From Nocardioides rotundus (GTDB lineage Bacteria > Actinomycetota > Actinomycetes > Propionibacteriales > Nocardioidaceae): a stretch of 64,000 nucleotides of DNA. This document shows, one piece after another, positions 52,298-59,915 of this stretch (its first letter is position 1; every line of letters begins with the position of its first letter). Where the stretch lies: contig NZ_CP082922.1 in assembly GCF_019931675.1 (NCBI RefSeq), positions 1,689,001 through 1,753,000 on the forward strand. Direction: 5' to 3'. Position numbers and translations under genes: made by a program. The notes under the pieces are model-generated. The model had not been told where the DNA came from and ran no database searches. It saw only the letters and a program-made list of their open reading frames with translations.

Positions 52298-52387
52298 GGA
52301 GTGAGCCGGAGGTACCCCGAGCGGAGCGAGGTGTGCTGGAGGCGAGCCCCGCAGGATGGCGCGCAGAGGGGCCGCGACATCTGAGGA
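52285..52387. repeat. 16-bp direct repeat flanking a short insert
   Basis: CCGCGACATCTGAGGA occurs at 52285-52300 (spanning the stop of the HTH-MurA gene) and again at 52372-52387, bracketing about 71 bp with CCCGAGCGGAGCGAGG inside. Copying of the gene's last codons suggests a small insertion with duplication of its target. Confidence 0.6.
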
Positions 52388-52441
52388 AACTGAGCAGCGG
52401 GGCTCAGGACGGGGCGGGGGTGCGCCGGTGATACTTCTCGC

Positions 52442-53281
52442 GTGACGACACCCGAGCGACCCTCCGACTCCCGCGCTGCGGCGCCGCGGACCGGCCGTGC
52501 CTACCTGGACGCGGTGCTGGACCCGCCCGGCTCCGTGTTGGCCCTGGCCCACCGCGGAGGGGCGGGGCACCCGGAGCTGGATGGCCTGGAGAACACCCTC
52601 ACGGCGTTCCGGCACGCCGTCGACGCCGGATATGACTACCTCGAGACCGACGTGCACGTGACCGCCGACGGCGTTCTGCTGGCCTTCCACGACTCGGTCC
52701 TGGACCGGGTCAGCGATCATCGGGGTGCGGTGGAGGACCTGACGTACGACGAGATCCGGCGCGCCCGGATCGGCGGGCACGAGAGGATCCCGACGCTGGC
52801 CGAGCTCTTCGACGCCTTCCCCGACGCGCGCTTCAACATCGATGTGAAGTCCGAGGCGTCGGTCGAGGCGCTGGCGGAGTTCCTCGACGAGCGGGACGCC
52901 TGGGACCGGGTGCTGGTCGGCTCCTTCTCCCACCGGCGGCTGCGCCGCTTCCGCCGGCTCACCCACGGCCGGGTCGCCACCTCGGCGAGCCCGTGGGAGG
53001 TGGCCGCCTGGGTGCTGCTGCCGGAGTCGCTGGCCCGGAGGGCCGCTGGCGGGCCGGACGCCTTCCAGGTGCCCCACCGGCGCGGCCCGCTCACTGTCGC
53101 CGGCCGCCGGCTGGTCGGTCGGGCCCACCGGGCGGGCAAGCACGTGCACGTGTGGACCGTCGACGACCCCACCGAGATGCGTGAGCTGATCGACGTCGGC
53201 GTGGACGGTCTGGTGACCGACCGGACCGACGTACTCAAGACCGAGCTGGAGCAGGCCGGCAAGTGGAGGGGGCAAGCATGA
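52442..53281 (+). CDS. Glycerophosphodiester phosphodiesterase
   Basis: A 279-residue TIM-barrel phosphodiesterase. The GDPD signature is LALAHRGGAGHPELDGLENT (catalytic His-Arg plus Glu), then DYLETDVHVTADGVLLAFHD, the second metal-binding segment. It hydrolyses glycerophosphodiesters to glycerol 3-phosphate and an alcohol. The GTG at 52442 is the first in-frame start with the family-like N-terminus. Its TGA overlaps the ATG of the MFS gene by 4 bp, so both are co-expressed; the transporter may move a related metabolite. Confidence 0.9.
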   Translation: MTTPERPSDSRAAAPRTGRAYLDAVLDPPGSVLALAHRGGAGHPELDGLENTLTAFRHAVDAGYDYLETDVHVTADGVLLAFHDSVLDRVSDHRGAVEDLTYDEIRRARIGGHERIPTLAELFDAFPDARFNIDVKSEASVEALAEFLDERDAWDRVLVGSFSHRRLRRFRRLTHGRVATSASPWEVAAWVLLPESLARRAAGGPDAFQVPHRRGPLTVAGRRLVGRAHRAGKHVHVWTVDDPTEMRELIDVGVDGLVTDRTDVLKTELEQAGKWRGQA

Positions 53282-54630
53282 GCGAGAAGGTCACCGGCAT
53301 CGCCGACCTGAGCCCGCTGTGGCGGGCCAAGGAGCAGAAGGCGTGGTACTGGTACGACTGGGCCAACAGCGCCTACGTCACCACGATCGCGACGGTCCTC
53401 TTCGCGCCCTACCTGATCGGCGTCGCCGAGGCGGCGGCGGTGAACAACCGGGTGAGCGTGCTGGGCCTGCAGGTCGCGCCGGGCTCGCTGCCGTCGTACC
53501 TGGTCACGTTCTCCACCATCCTGTCCGCGATCGCGCTGCCGCCGCTCGGGGCGATGATGGACCGCACGGAGAAGAAGAAGCAGTGGCTGGCCGGCTTCGC
53601 GTGGGTGGGCGCGGCGTTCGCGTCGCTGCTGTTCTTCGCCCGGGGTGACAACTGGGAGATCGGCGCCGTCGCGATCATCGGGGCCAACCTGTGCCTGGCC
53701 GCGTCCATGGTCGTCAACGACTCGATCCTCCCGCTGATCTCCACCGAGCACGAGCGCGATCGCGTCTCCTCGCGAGGGTGGGCATGGGGCTACCTCGGCG
53801 GCGGTCTGCTGCTGGCGCTGAACCTGGCCCTCGTCGTGGTCCTCCCCTTCGGCCTCAGCGAGGCGGAGGCCGCGCGGATCAGCATGCTGTCCGCGGCGAT
53901 CTGGTGGGCGGCGTTCACGCTCATCCCGTTCTTCGGTCTGAGCAACCACCCTCCCGCCGACGTCGAGCCGGTGTCGGGCAACGCCTTCGTGCGCAGCTTC
54001 GGACAGCTCTTCCAGACGCTGAAGGAGATGAAGAACTATCCGATGGCGCTGACCTTCCTGCTCGCCTACCTGTTCTTCAACGACGGGATCCAGACCGTGA
54101 TCGCGTCGTCGTCGACCTATGGCGCGGAACAGCTCGGCTTCGGGCAGGGTGTTCTGATCGCAACCATCCTGCTCGTCCAGTTCGTGGCCTTCGGCGGCGC
54201 CCTCCTGTTCGGCAGACTGGCGGCCCGCATCGGCGCGAAGCGGACGATCCTGGGCGGGCTGGCGACCTGGATGGTGATCGTGACCGCGGCCCTGTTCCTG
54301 CCCGAGGGCGAGGTGGCGCCATTCCTGGTGCTCGGCGTCGCGATCGGCATCGTGCTGGGCGGGACCCAGGCGCTGGCCAGGTCCTACTTCTCCCTGCTGA
54401 TCCCGCGGGGCAAGGAGGCGGAGTACTTCAGCTTCTATCACGCGATGGACCGCGGCACCTCGTGGTTCGGGACGCTGGTGTTCGGTCTGGTCTACCAGTT
54501 CACCGGCTCCTACCGGCCGGCCATCTTCGCGCTCATCGTGTTCTTCGCCCTCGGCGGGCTGCTGCTGATGAGGGTCGACACGGCCCGCGGGATCCGCGAG
54601 GCCGGGAACGACGTCCCCGCCGTGGTGTGA
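53278..54630 (+). CDS. MFS transporter, UMF1/Atg22-type
   Basis: A 450-residue transporter with about 12 membrane segments. The N-terminus with WYWYDWANSAYVTTIATVLF is the signature of the UMF1 (Atg22-like) major facilitator group, and NDSILPLISTEHERDRVSSR is in the central loop. The family exports small molecules such as amino acids or drugs; its exact substrate is unknown. The ATG at 53278 overlaps the phosphodiesterase stop, showing translational coupling. An 88-bp palindromic element follows 33 bp after its stop. Confidence 0.88.
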   Translation: MSEKVTGIADLSPLWRAKEQKAWYWYDWANSAYVTTIATVLFAPYLIGVAEAAAVNNRVSVLGLQVAPGSLPSYLVTFSTILSAIALPPLGAMMDRTEKKKQWLAGFAWVGAAFASLLFFARGDNWEIGAVAIIGANLCLAASMVVNDSILPLISTEHERDRVSSRGWAWGYLGGGLLLALNLALVVVLPFGLSEAEAARISMLSAAIWWAAFTLIPFFGLSNHPPADVEPVSGNAFVRSFGQLFQTLKEMKNYPMALTFLLAYLFFNDGIQTVIASSSTYGAEQLGFGQGVLIATILLVQFVAFGGALLFGRLAARIGAKRTILGGLATWMVIVTAALFLPEGEVAPFLVLGVAIGIVLGGTQALARSYFSLLIPRGKEAEYFSFYHAMDRGTSWFGTLVFGLVYQFTGSYRPAIFALIVFFALGGLLLMRVDTARGIREAGNDVPAVV

Positions 54631-54663
54631 GCCCCCGGCGCCGCCCCGATGGGCGCGGGCGTC

Positions 54664-54751
54664 CATTTCCCAGGTAGTCGTGCCGCGGCGTCGCCGTACT
54701 TGGTGAATTTGCCCCGTACAGCGACGGCACAGCGTGACTACCTGGGAAATG
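54664..54751. repeat. 88-bp palindromic element, copy B
   Basis: The outer arms 54664-54682 and 54733-54751 pair over about 17 of 19 positions; the inner arms 54689-54699 and 54716-54726 pair over 10 of 11 around a 16-nt loop with TGAATT. Length, arm spacing and loop size equal those of copy A, although the inner arms differ in sequence in a compensatory way (CTCTAC/GTAGAG there, CCGTAC/GTACAG here). Confidence 0.85.
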
Positions 54752-54828
54752 AACGCCACCGCGGCGCCGGCGAGAGCCAGCCAACCCACCCGAAAGTGTG
54801 ATTGTGACCCACCTCATCGGGGCCAGGC

Positions 54829-54854
54829 GGAACGGATGGGGGCGGAGTAACGTT
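54829..54854 (+). promoter_or_regulatory. Sigma-R-like promoter of rbpA
   Basis: GGAAC at 54829-54833 and GTT at 54852-54854 are separated by exactly 18 bp, matching the sigma-R/SigH consensus GGAAT-N18-GTT. In Streptomyces, rbpA is a known sigma-R target, so this fits the downstream gene. Transcription would start about 100 nt before the ATG at 54960. Confidence 0.65.
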
Positions 54855-54959
54855 GAACAGTCCGAGGTCGATTCCCCCCGATGCGAGATCCGCGTCATGA
54901 GACCTCCGCCTCCCCGTCACATGGGTGAGGCACGGACGAACAAGACTGGAGGTTGCCCC

Positions 54960-55343
54960 ATGGCAGAACGGACGCTTCGTGGAGCGCGGCTCGGAGGCCA
55001 GAGCTTCGAGGACGAGCGCGGCGTCGAGTTCGCTGCGCGTCAGCAGGTGGGCTACCGCTGCCCGCAGGGCCACGAGTTCGAGATCACGATGTCGGTCGAG
55101 GCTGAGGTCCCGGCCGTCTGGGAGTGCCCCCGCTGTGGCCAGGAGAGCCTGAGCACGCAGGGCATCGAGAAGGAGGAGAAGGCCGAGAAGCCGGCACGTA
55201 CCCACTGGGACATGCTGCTCGAGCGCCGCTCGGAGAAGGAGCTGGAGGAGATCCTCAAGGAGCGCCTCCAGCTGCTGCGCGACGGTGAGATCGGCCCCGC
55301 CCACCTGCACCGCGCGAACCAGCGCAAGCGCAAGAGCGCCTGA
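54960..55343 (+). CDS. rbpA: RNA polymerase-binding protein RbpA
   Basis: A 127-residue RbpA. It shows the actinobacteria-specific sequence MAERTLRGARLGGQSFEDER, a zinc-ribbon-like part CPQGHEFEITMS with CPRCGQ, and the C-terminal sigma-interaction helices HWDMLLERRSEKELEEIL with LQLLRDG. RbpA binds RNA polymerase and the principal sigma factors and stabilises the holoenzyme. The start is the ATG at 54960, preceded by TGGAGG 5 nt upstream, not the in-frame GTG at 54798. A sigma-R-like promoter lies about 100 nt upstream. Confidence 0.95.
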   Translation: MAERTLRGARLGGQSFEDERGVEFAARQQVGYRCPQGHEFEITMSVEAEVPAVWECPRCGQESLSTQGIEKEEKAEKPARTHWDMLLERRSEKELEEILKERLQLLRDGEIGPAHLHRANQRKRKSA

Positions 55344-55362
55344 CGCTCATGCGAGCGCGACG

Positions 55363-55863
55363 CTAGTCGTCGATCACCTCGCCCCGGACCACCGGGCCGT
55401 CCTCCGGCCCAGGTCGTCCGGGGCGTTGTGCGTTCGGGCCCGAGCGGCCCGAGGGATAGGTGCCCACCCCAGCCACGAGCAGGCGGCGCGTCACCAGCCG
55501 GGTGAGGACCCGGCGCGCGATCGGCCGGGTGAAGGGCAGGATCAGCAGCAGCGCGGCCAGGTCGGTCACGAATCCCGGCGTGAGCATCAACGTGCCGCCG
55601 ATCAGGATCAGCGCGCCGTCGGCGAGCTCGCCGGCGGGCATCCGCCCGCTGCTCAGGGCCGTCGTCAGGGCACGGAACGCCCGGCGCCCCTCGCGCTTGA
55701 CCAGCCAGGCGCCGAGGAGCGAGTCGGCGACGAGCAGCGCGATGGTCCACCAGGCGCCGATGACCTGGCCGACCTGGATGATCGCCCAGATCTCCACCAG
55801 GGGCACCACGACGAACGCCAGCACCATGAACCACATGGACAGGCGGGTACGGCGGGCCCTCAT
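55363..55863 (-). CDS. FxsA-family membrane protein
   Basis: A 166-residue FxsA-like protein. The N-terminal domain has four short membrane segments: FMVLAFVVVPLVEIWAII, WWTIALLVADSLLGAWLV, ADGALILIGGTLMLTPGFVT and DLAALLLILPFTRPI. The last two match the LTPGFVTDxxGxxLLxPxxR pattern of the FxsA family. A glycine/proline-rich tail follows. FxsA in E. coli affects phage exclusion by F plasmids; its role here is unknown. It is linked to the mannosyltransferase and lnt genes, a common actinobacterial order. Start ATG at 55863, overlapping the next gene's stop. Confidence 0.88.
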   Translation of the reverse strand: MRARRTRLSMWFMVLAFVVVPLVEIWAIIQVGQVIGAWWTIALLVADSLLGAWLVKREGRRAFRALTTALSSGRMPAGELADGALILIGGTLMLTPGFVTDLAALLLILPFTRPIARRVLTRLVTRRLLVAGVGTYPSGRSGPNAQRPGRPGPEDGPVVRGEVIDD

Positions 55864-56639
55864 GACCGTCCTCCTCGCTGCTCGGCCCACCGCTCGACCT
55901 GGCGCCGCCGCTCGGCCAGCCCCCACGCGGTGATCCGCTTGAGCGACTCGACGGCCACGGCCCCGCTCATCTTGGACTCGCCGTACTCCCGCTCGACGAA
56001 GCTGATCGGCACCTCGACCACCCGCAGCCCGGCCTGCACCGCCCGGTGCGCCAGCTCGGTCTGGAAGACGTAGCCCGTGGAGCGGATGCTGGACAGGTCG
56101 ATCGTCTCCAGCGCGCTCCGTCGGTAGACCCGGAACCCGGCGGTGGCGTCCTTCAGGCGGAGGCCCAGGAGCAGCCGGACGTAGAGGTTGCCGCCCCGGG
56201 AGAGCACCTGGCGGCTCAGCGGCCAGTTGACCACCTCTCCCCCGCGCACGTAGCGCGCGCCAATCACGACGTCGGCGTCGCGCAGGGCGGCCAGCAGCCG
56301 GCCGAGCTGGTCGGGCCGGTGCGAGCCGTCGGCGTCCATCTCGCCGACGACGTCGAAGCCCGCGTCCAGGGCGACCTGGAAGCCGTGGAGGTACGCCGCG
56401 CCCAGGCCGGCCTTCTCCCGGCGGTGCACGACCCGCACGTGGTCGTCGGCCGCCGCCAGCTTGTCGGCGACCTCGCCGGTGCCGTCGGGTGAGCCGTCGT
56501 CGACCACGAGCACGTGCACGTCCGGCTGCGCGGCGCGCAGCTCGCCGACCACCCGCTCGATGTTGTCGACCTCGTCGTAGGTGGGGATGACCATGCACTC
56601 GGTGCCGAGGTCGCGGTCACCCGCAGGGGGCATGGTCAC
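55860..56639 (-). CDS. Polyprenol monophosphomannose synthase
   Basis: A 259-residue GT2 glycosyltransferase. The nucleotide-sugar core has VIPTYDEVDNIERVV, VLVVDDGSPDGTG, the metal DxD in GEMDADGSHRP and a late EREYGESKMSGAVAVESL, all characteristic of dolichol/polyprenol-phosphate mannose synthases (Ppm1 D2-like). It transfers mannose from GDP-mannose to polyprenyl phosphate, the donor for periplasmic mannosylation. The GTG at 56639 is favoured (AAGGA 5 nt upstream) over the ATG at 56633. It overlaps the lnt stop by 4 bp, reproducing the lnt-ppm linkage of actinobacteria. Confidence 0.92.
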   Translation of the reverse strand: MTMPPAGDRDLGTECMVIPTYDEVDNIERVVGELRAAQPDVHVLVVDDGSPDGTGEVADKLAAADDHVRVVHRREKAGLGAAYLHGFQVALDAGFDVVGEMDADGSHRPDQLGRLLAALRDADVVIGARYVRGGEVVNWPLSRQVLSRGGNLYVRLLLGLRLKDATAGFRVYRRSALETIDLSSIRSTGYVFQTELAHRAVQAGLRVVEVPISFVEREYGESKMSGAVAVESLKRITAWGLAERRRQVERWAEQRGGRS

Positions 56640-58219
56640 GGTCGTCCTTCACGTTCCGGGGTGGGGCCGGCCGGCACCAGGGCCCGTGGGCTCGCGGGCG
56701 GCTCGGCATCGGCTCGCCCCCGACGATACGTCACGCCGCCACGACGCAGGGCGACCGCCGCGAGCGCCAGCAGCGCCACCAGCCAGGAGAGCCGGGCCGG
56801 CCAGGCGCCGAGCCGGACGGCGGGGGTGACCTGGCTGACCAGCGGCACGGTCTCGGTCAGCGAGGTCCGGGTGCGGATCGGCGCCTGCGCCCGGACCTCG
56901 CCGTCGGGGCCGATCACCCCGCTGATCCCGTTGGTCGAGGCGACCGCCAGCGACCGGCCGGAGGCGAGCGCCCGCAGCCGGGTGATCTCGAACTGCTGGT
57001 CGATCTGGTGGGTCCGGATGAACATCGCGTTGCTGGTCTGCACCGTGATCAGCTCCGCGCCGGCACCGACCTGGCGGGTGAAGACGTCGTCGTAGGCGAC
57101 GTCGAAGCAGATCGCGTCGGCCACCCTGATGCCGCCGATCCGCAGCGGAGTCTCGCGCCGGCCGGGCGCCATGTCGCGGCTGATCTCGGTCAGCCGGCCG
57201 AAGTTCTCGAACTCCTTCATCGGGCCCTTGCCGCGCCAGGGGATGTACTCCCCGAACGGGACGGGGTGGCTCTTGCTGTAGCGCTCGGTGGCGCCCACCT
57301 CCGGACGCCAGACGATGCCCTGGTTGAGCACGGTGCCGGGCTCCGCGCCGTCCACGAGCGCTCCCACCAGGATCGGCACGCCCACCGCCTGGGACGCGGC
57401 CGTGATGGTCGCCCGGATGTCGGCATTGGCGAAGGGGTCGACGGCCGTGGAGTTCTCCGGCCAGAGCACGAAGTCGGGCTCCGGGGACCGGCCGGCCGCG
57501 ACGTCGGCGGCGATCCGCTCGGTGACGATGCGCTGGTTCTCCGTCACCTGGCGGTGGTCCAGCAGCACGTTGGTCCCGTCGCCGGGGACATCGCCCTGCA
57601 CGACCGCGACGGTGGCCGAGCCCACCCGCTCGGGCTGGTACGGCGCCAGCACGGGGCCGACGGTCACCAGGGCCAGCGCGACCGCCACTCCGGCCGCGAG
57701 ACCGGGGCGTCGCCACCCTCCGGCGACGGCCCAGGCGAGCGCGGACCCGGTGAGGGCGAGGAGGAAGGAGACGCCGGTGAAGCCGGCGTACGGCAGCATC
57801 TGCGCCCACCAGGTGTCCGCGACGCCGTAGGAGACGCGACCCCAGGGCATCCCGCCGAAGGGCCAGGTGGTGCGCACCGACTCCACCGCCACCCACACCG
57901 CAGCGGTCCACAGCGGCCACCAGCGCAGCCGCTGGACCGTGGCCAGGGCGCTGCCCAGCGGGGCGAAGAAGAGCGGCTCGACCAGACTGATCCCGATCCA
58001 GGCGTCGGTGCCGATCGCGGTCATCCAGTGCTGGAGCCAGGTCATGAACACCAGCCCGAACACCAGCCCCGGCCACCAGGCGCGGCGGGCCGGGAGCCCG
58101 CGGACGGAGAGCACGAGCCCGGCGAGCGCGAACGGGATCAGCAGCCGGATCGCTGCCGGCTCGAAGGCCAGGGTGAGGGCCGCGCCGCTGCCCAGGGCGA
58201 GGAGGGTCCGGAGCAGCAC
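56636..58219 (-). CDS. lnt: Apolipoprotein N-acyltransferase
   Basis: A 527-residue protein with about seven N-terminal membrane segments and a C-terminal nitrilase-like catalytic domain: Glu in LWPENSTAVDPF, Lys in KSHPVPFGEY and Cys in DAICFDVAYDDVF form the E-K-C triad. Lnt adds the third acyl chain to lipoproteins. In mycobacteria the homologous gene is joined or adjacent to the mannose-phosphate synthase, and the same order is seen here. The start is GTG at 58219, and the domain order is complete. Confidence 0.9.
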   Translation of the reverse strand: MLLRTLLALGSGAALTLAFEPAAIRLLIPFALAGLVLSVRGLPARRAWWPGLVFGLVFMTWLQHWMTAIGTDAWIGISLVEPLFFAPLGSALATVQRLRWWPLWTAAVWVAVESVRTTWPFGGMPWGRVSYGVADTWWAQMLPYAGFTGVSFLLALTGSALAWAVAGGWRRPGLAAGVAVALALVTVGPVLAPYQPERVGSATVAVVQGDVPGDGTNVLLDHRQVTENQRIVTERIAADVAAGRSPEPDFVLWPENSTAVDPFANADIRATITAASQAVGVPILVGALVDGAEPGTVLNQGIVWRPEVGATERYSKSHPVPFGEYIPWRGKGPMKEFENFGRLTEISRDMAPGRRETPLRIGGIRVADAICFDVAYDDVFTRQVGAGAELITVQTSNAMFIRTHQIDQQFEITRLRALASGRSLAVASTNGISGVIGPDGEVRAQAPIRTRTSLTETVPLVSQVTPAVRLGAWPARLSWLVALLALAAVALRRGGVTYRRGRADAEPPASPRALVPAGPTPEREGRP

Positions 58220-58664
58220 GCTTCCACGGTACCGGTGGGGTCCGACCGCCCGGCAGGACAGGCGGGAGACCTCCGAGACCTTCGGACCACCCCGCCACCG
58301 ACGGGCTGCCGCTGGAGGGAGTGTTGTCTAGGGGACCCGGGGGTCTCCCGCCTCCGTCCTCGCGGTGCGAGACCGACCTCCGTGGACTCGGGTCACTGCT
58401 CATCCGTGGCGCGGATGGTGCGACTCGACCACTCGGACGTCGGTCCGCTGACCGCTACTGCGTGGACGGACTTCGGGATACCTTCGATGCCCGCTCGGCC
58501 GGGTGTCAACCGGCCGCTGACCTGCGGCTACGCGCGTCCTCGCAGGTCAGGAGGGGGTCGTCCGCGCCGTACTTTCCGAGACTTTTTCTGATTTCCCGGC
58601 GTGTCGTCCGCTGGTCGGACGCCGACGTGCCGTAGCAGGGTTGCCCTGCTCGGTGCCGGTGGTG
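58220..58664. other. Intergenic stretch with inverted repeat
   Basis: I see no convincing gene in these 445 bp between the divergently flanked lnt (starting at 58219) and kal (ending at 58665). It holds a perfect 10-bp inverted repeat, CTGACCTGCG (58517-58526) and CGCAGGTCAG (58541-58550), with a 14-nt loop. A pyrimidine-rich, relatively AT-rich patch lies at 58575-58595. The hairpin could end transcription of the leftward lysine operon, although it lies 115 bp beyond the kal stop. Confidence 0.4.
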
Positions 58665-59057
58665 TCAGGGCCGGGGTGGGACGACGACCACGCCGGTCGC
58701 GGTGGTGGCCAGCAGCGGCGGGTCGAGTACGGCGGCCGCGCCGGGCCGCTCGTCCGTGGCCGCGCCGCGCGCGACCACGTGCACCGCGAACTCCATCGTC
58801 CGGCTGCGGGTGCCTACCCGCACCAGCTCGCAGCTGACCTCGAGCACGTCGCCGGCCCGCACGGCCTCGCGGAACTGCACGTCGGAGTAGGACGCGAACA
58901 GCCCCTCGTCCCCGTCGGTGAGGATGCTGAGGTCGGTGGCCACGTCGCCGAAGAGCTTGAGGCTGTAGGCGCCGTCGACGAGGTTCCCGGCGTAGTGGGC
59001 GTCGGAGTAGGGCACGTAGCGACGGTGCACCACGCGGGTTCCGGGCTCGGCGGTCAT
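58665..59057 (-). CDS. kal: 3-Aminobutyryl-CoA ammonia-lyase-like hotdog protein
   Basis: A 130-residue hotdog-fold protein. The sequence PYSDAHYAGNLVDGAYSLKLF with SDVQFREAVRAGDVLEVSC is characteristic of Kal, the small 3-aminobutyryl-CoA ammonia-lyase of the lysine fermentation pathway. It would eliminate ammonia from 3-aminobutyryl-CoA to give crotonyl-CoA. It ends the operon kdd - amidohydrolase - kamD - kamE - kal, overlapping kamE by 4 bp. The remaining cleavage enzyme (Kce) and lysine 2,3-aminomutase would lie beyond the right edge. Confidence 0.88.
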   Translation of the reverse strand: MTAEPGTRVVHRRYVPYSDAHYAGNLVDGAYSLKLFGDVATDLSILTDGDEGLFASYSDVQFREAVRAGDVLEVSCELVRVGTRSRTMEFAVHVVARGAATDERPGAAAVLDPPLLATTATGVVVVPPRP

Positions 59058-59914
59058 GAGGCGGTCCTCTCGGCGGTCGGGGCGAGGCGGTGGACGAGGT
59101 AGGAGGCGACCTCGCCGGGCGTCGTACCCCGGCTGAAGACCCGGTCCACGCCCAGGTCGGCCGCCGCGCTCTCGGAGAAGCGCGGGCCGCCGACGACCAG
59201 CAGCGGGCGTTGGTCGGCGGGGTAGGACTCCCGGAACGCGGCCGACATCTCGCGGGTGTTGAGCAGGTGGGCGTCGCGCTGGGTGACGACCTGGGAGACC
59301 AGGACGGCGTCGGCCCGCTCGGCGCGGGCCCGCTCGACGAGCTCGGGCACCGACACCTGGGCGCCGAGGTTCACCACCTTGACCTCGCGGTAGTACTCCA
59401 GCCCCTTCTCCCCCGCGAAGCCCTTGATGTTGAGGATCGCGTCGATGCCGACGGTGTGCGCGTCGGTGCCGATGCAGGCGCCCACGACGACCAGGCGCCG
59501 GCGGAGCGACTCCTTGATCGCGGCGTTCGCCTCCTTGGGCGTGAGCAGCGGGTAGTCGCGCTCCACGACCTCGACCTTGTCCGGCTCCACGAGGTGGTTC
59601 ACCCGGCCGTAGACGACGAAGAAGGTGAAGCCCTCCCCCATCGGCTTGGCGTGCACGACCAGCGCAGGGTCCATGCCCATCTTGGTGGCCAGTTGCAGCG
59701 CGGCGCCCTCGGCGACCTTGGAGTGCGGCATGGGCAGGGTGAAGCTGACCTGCACCATCCCGTCGCCGGTGGTGTCGCCGTACGGACGGATCGGCCCGCC
59801 GACGCCGGTGGTCGAGCCTGCGCCCTCGGTGGTCAAGCCTGCGCCCTCGGTGGTCGAGCTTGCGCCCTCGGTGGTCGAGCCTGCGCCCTCGGTGGTCGAG
59901 CTTGTCGAGACCAT
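59054..59914 (-). CDS. kamE: Lysine 5,6-aminomutase beta subunit
   Basis: A 286-residue KamE. The cobalamin-binding motif DxHxxG is present as GTDAHTVGIDAI, followed by the nucleotide-loop region of the B12-binding Rossmann fold; the PLP-binding lysine candidates lie in HAKPMGEGF. With KamD it moves the 6-amino group of (3S)-3,6-diaminohexanoate (beta-lysine) or lysine to carbon 5, using AdoCbl and PLP. The ATG at 59914 overlaps the kamD stop (TGATG). The first 36 residues are a tandem 7-residue repeat of the type TTEGAGS that is not part of the family and derives from a repeated DNA element. Confidence 0.93.
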   Translation of the reverse strand: MVSTSSTTEGAGSTTEGASSTTEGAGLTTEGAGSTTGVGGPIRPYGDTTGDGMVQVSFTLPMPHSKVAEGAALQLATKMGMDPALVVHAKPMGEGFTFFVVYGRVNHLVEPDKVEVVERDYPLLTPKEANAAIKESLRRRLVVVGACIGTDAHTVGIDAILNIKGFAGEKGLEYYREVKVVNLGAQVSVPELVERARAERADAVLVSQVVTQRDAHLLNTREMSAAFRESYPADQRPLLVVGGPRFSESAAADLGVDRVFSRGTTPGEVASYLVHRLAPTAERTAS

Positions 59915-59915
59915 C
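59807..59915. repeat. 21-bp tandem repeat and palindrome inside kamE start
   Basis: Four 21-bp units of the type GGTGGTCGAGCCTGCGCCCT plus C (starting 59807, 59828, 59849, 59870) are followed by GGTGGTCGAGCTTGTCGAGA ending in CCATC (from 59891). The last unit is an imperfect palindrome with arms TGGTCGA and TCGAGACCA. The kamE start codon lies in it (59912-59914), so the repeat encodes the N-terminus. Confidence 0.8.

Noticed and set aside
50747-53275. Minus-strand frame of 842 codons, the second longest minus-strand shadow here
   Set aside because: Antisense to HTH-MurA and the phosphodiesterase, dominated by Gln/His/Arg/Val; no fold signature.
58321-58635. 104-codon plus-strand frame in the lnt-kal gap
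   Set aside because: No start-proximal ribosome-binding site, no family resemblance and crossing a perfect inverted repeat; listed only as intergenic DNA.
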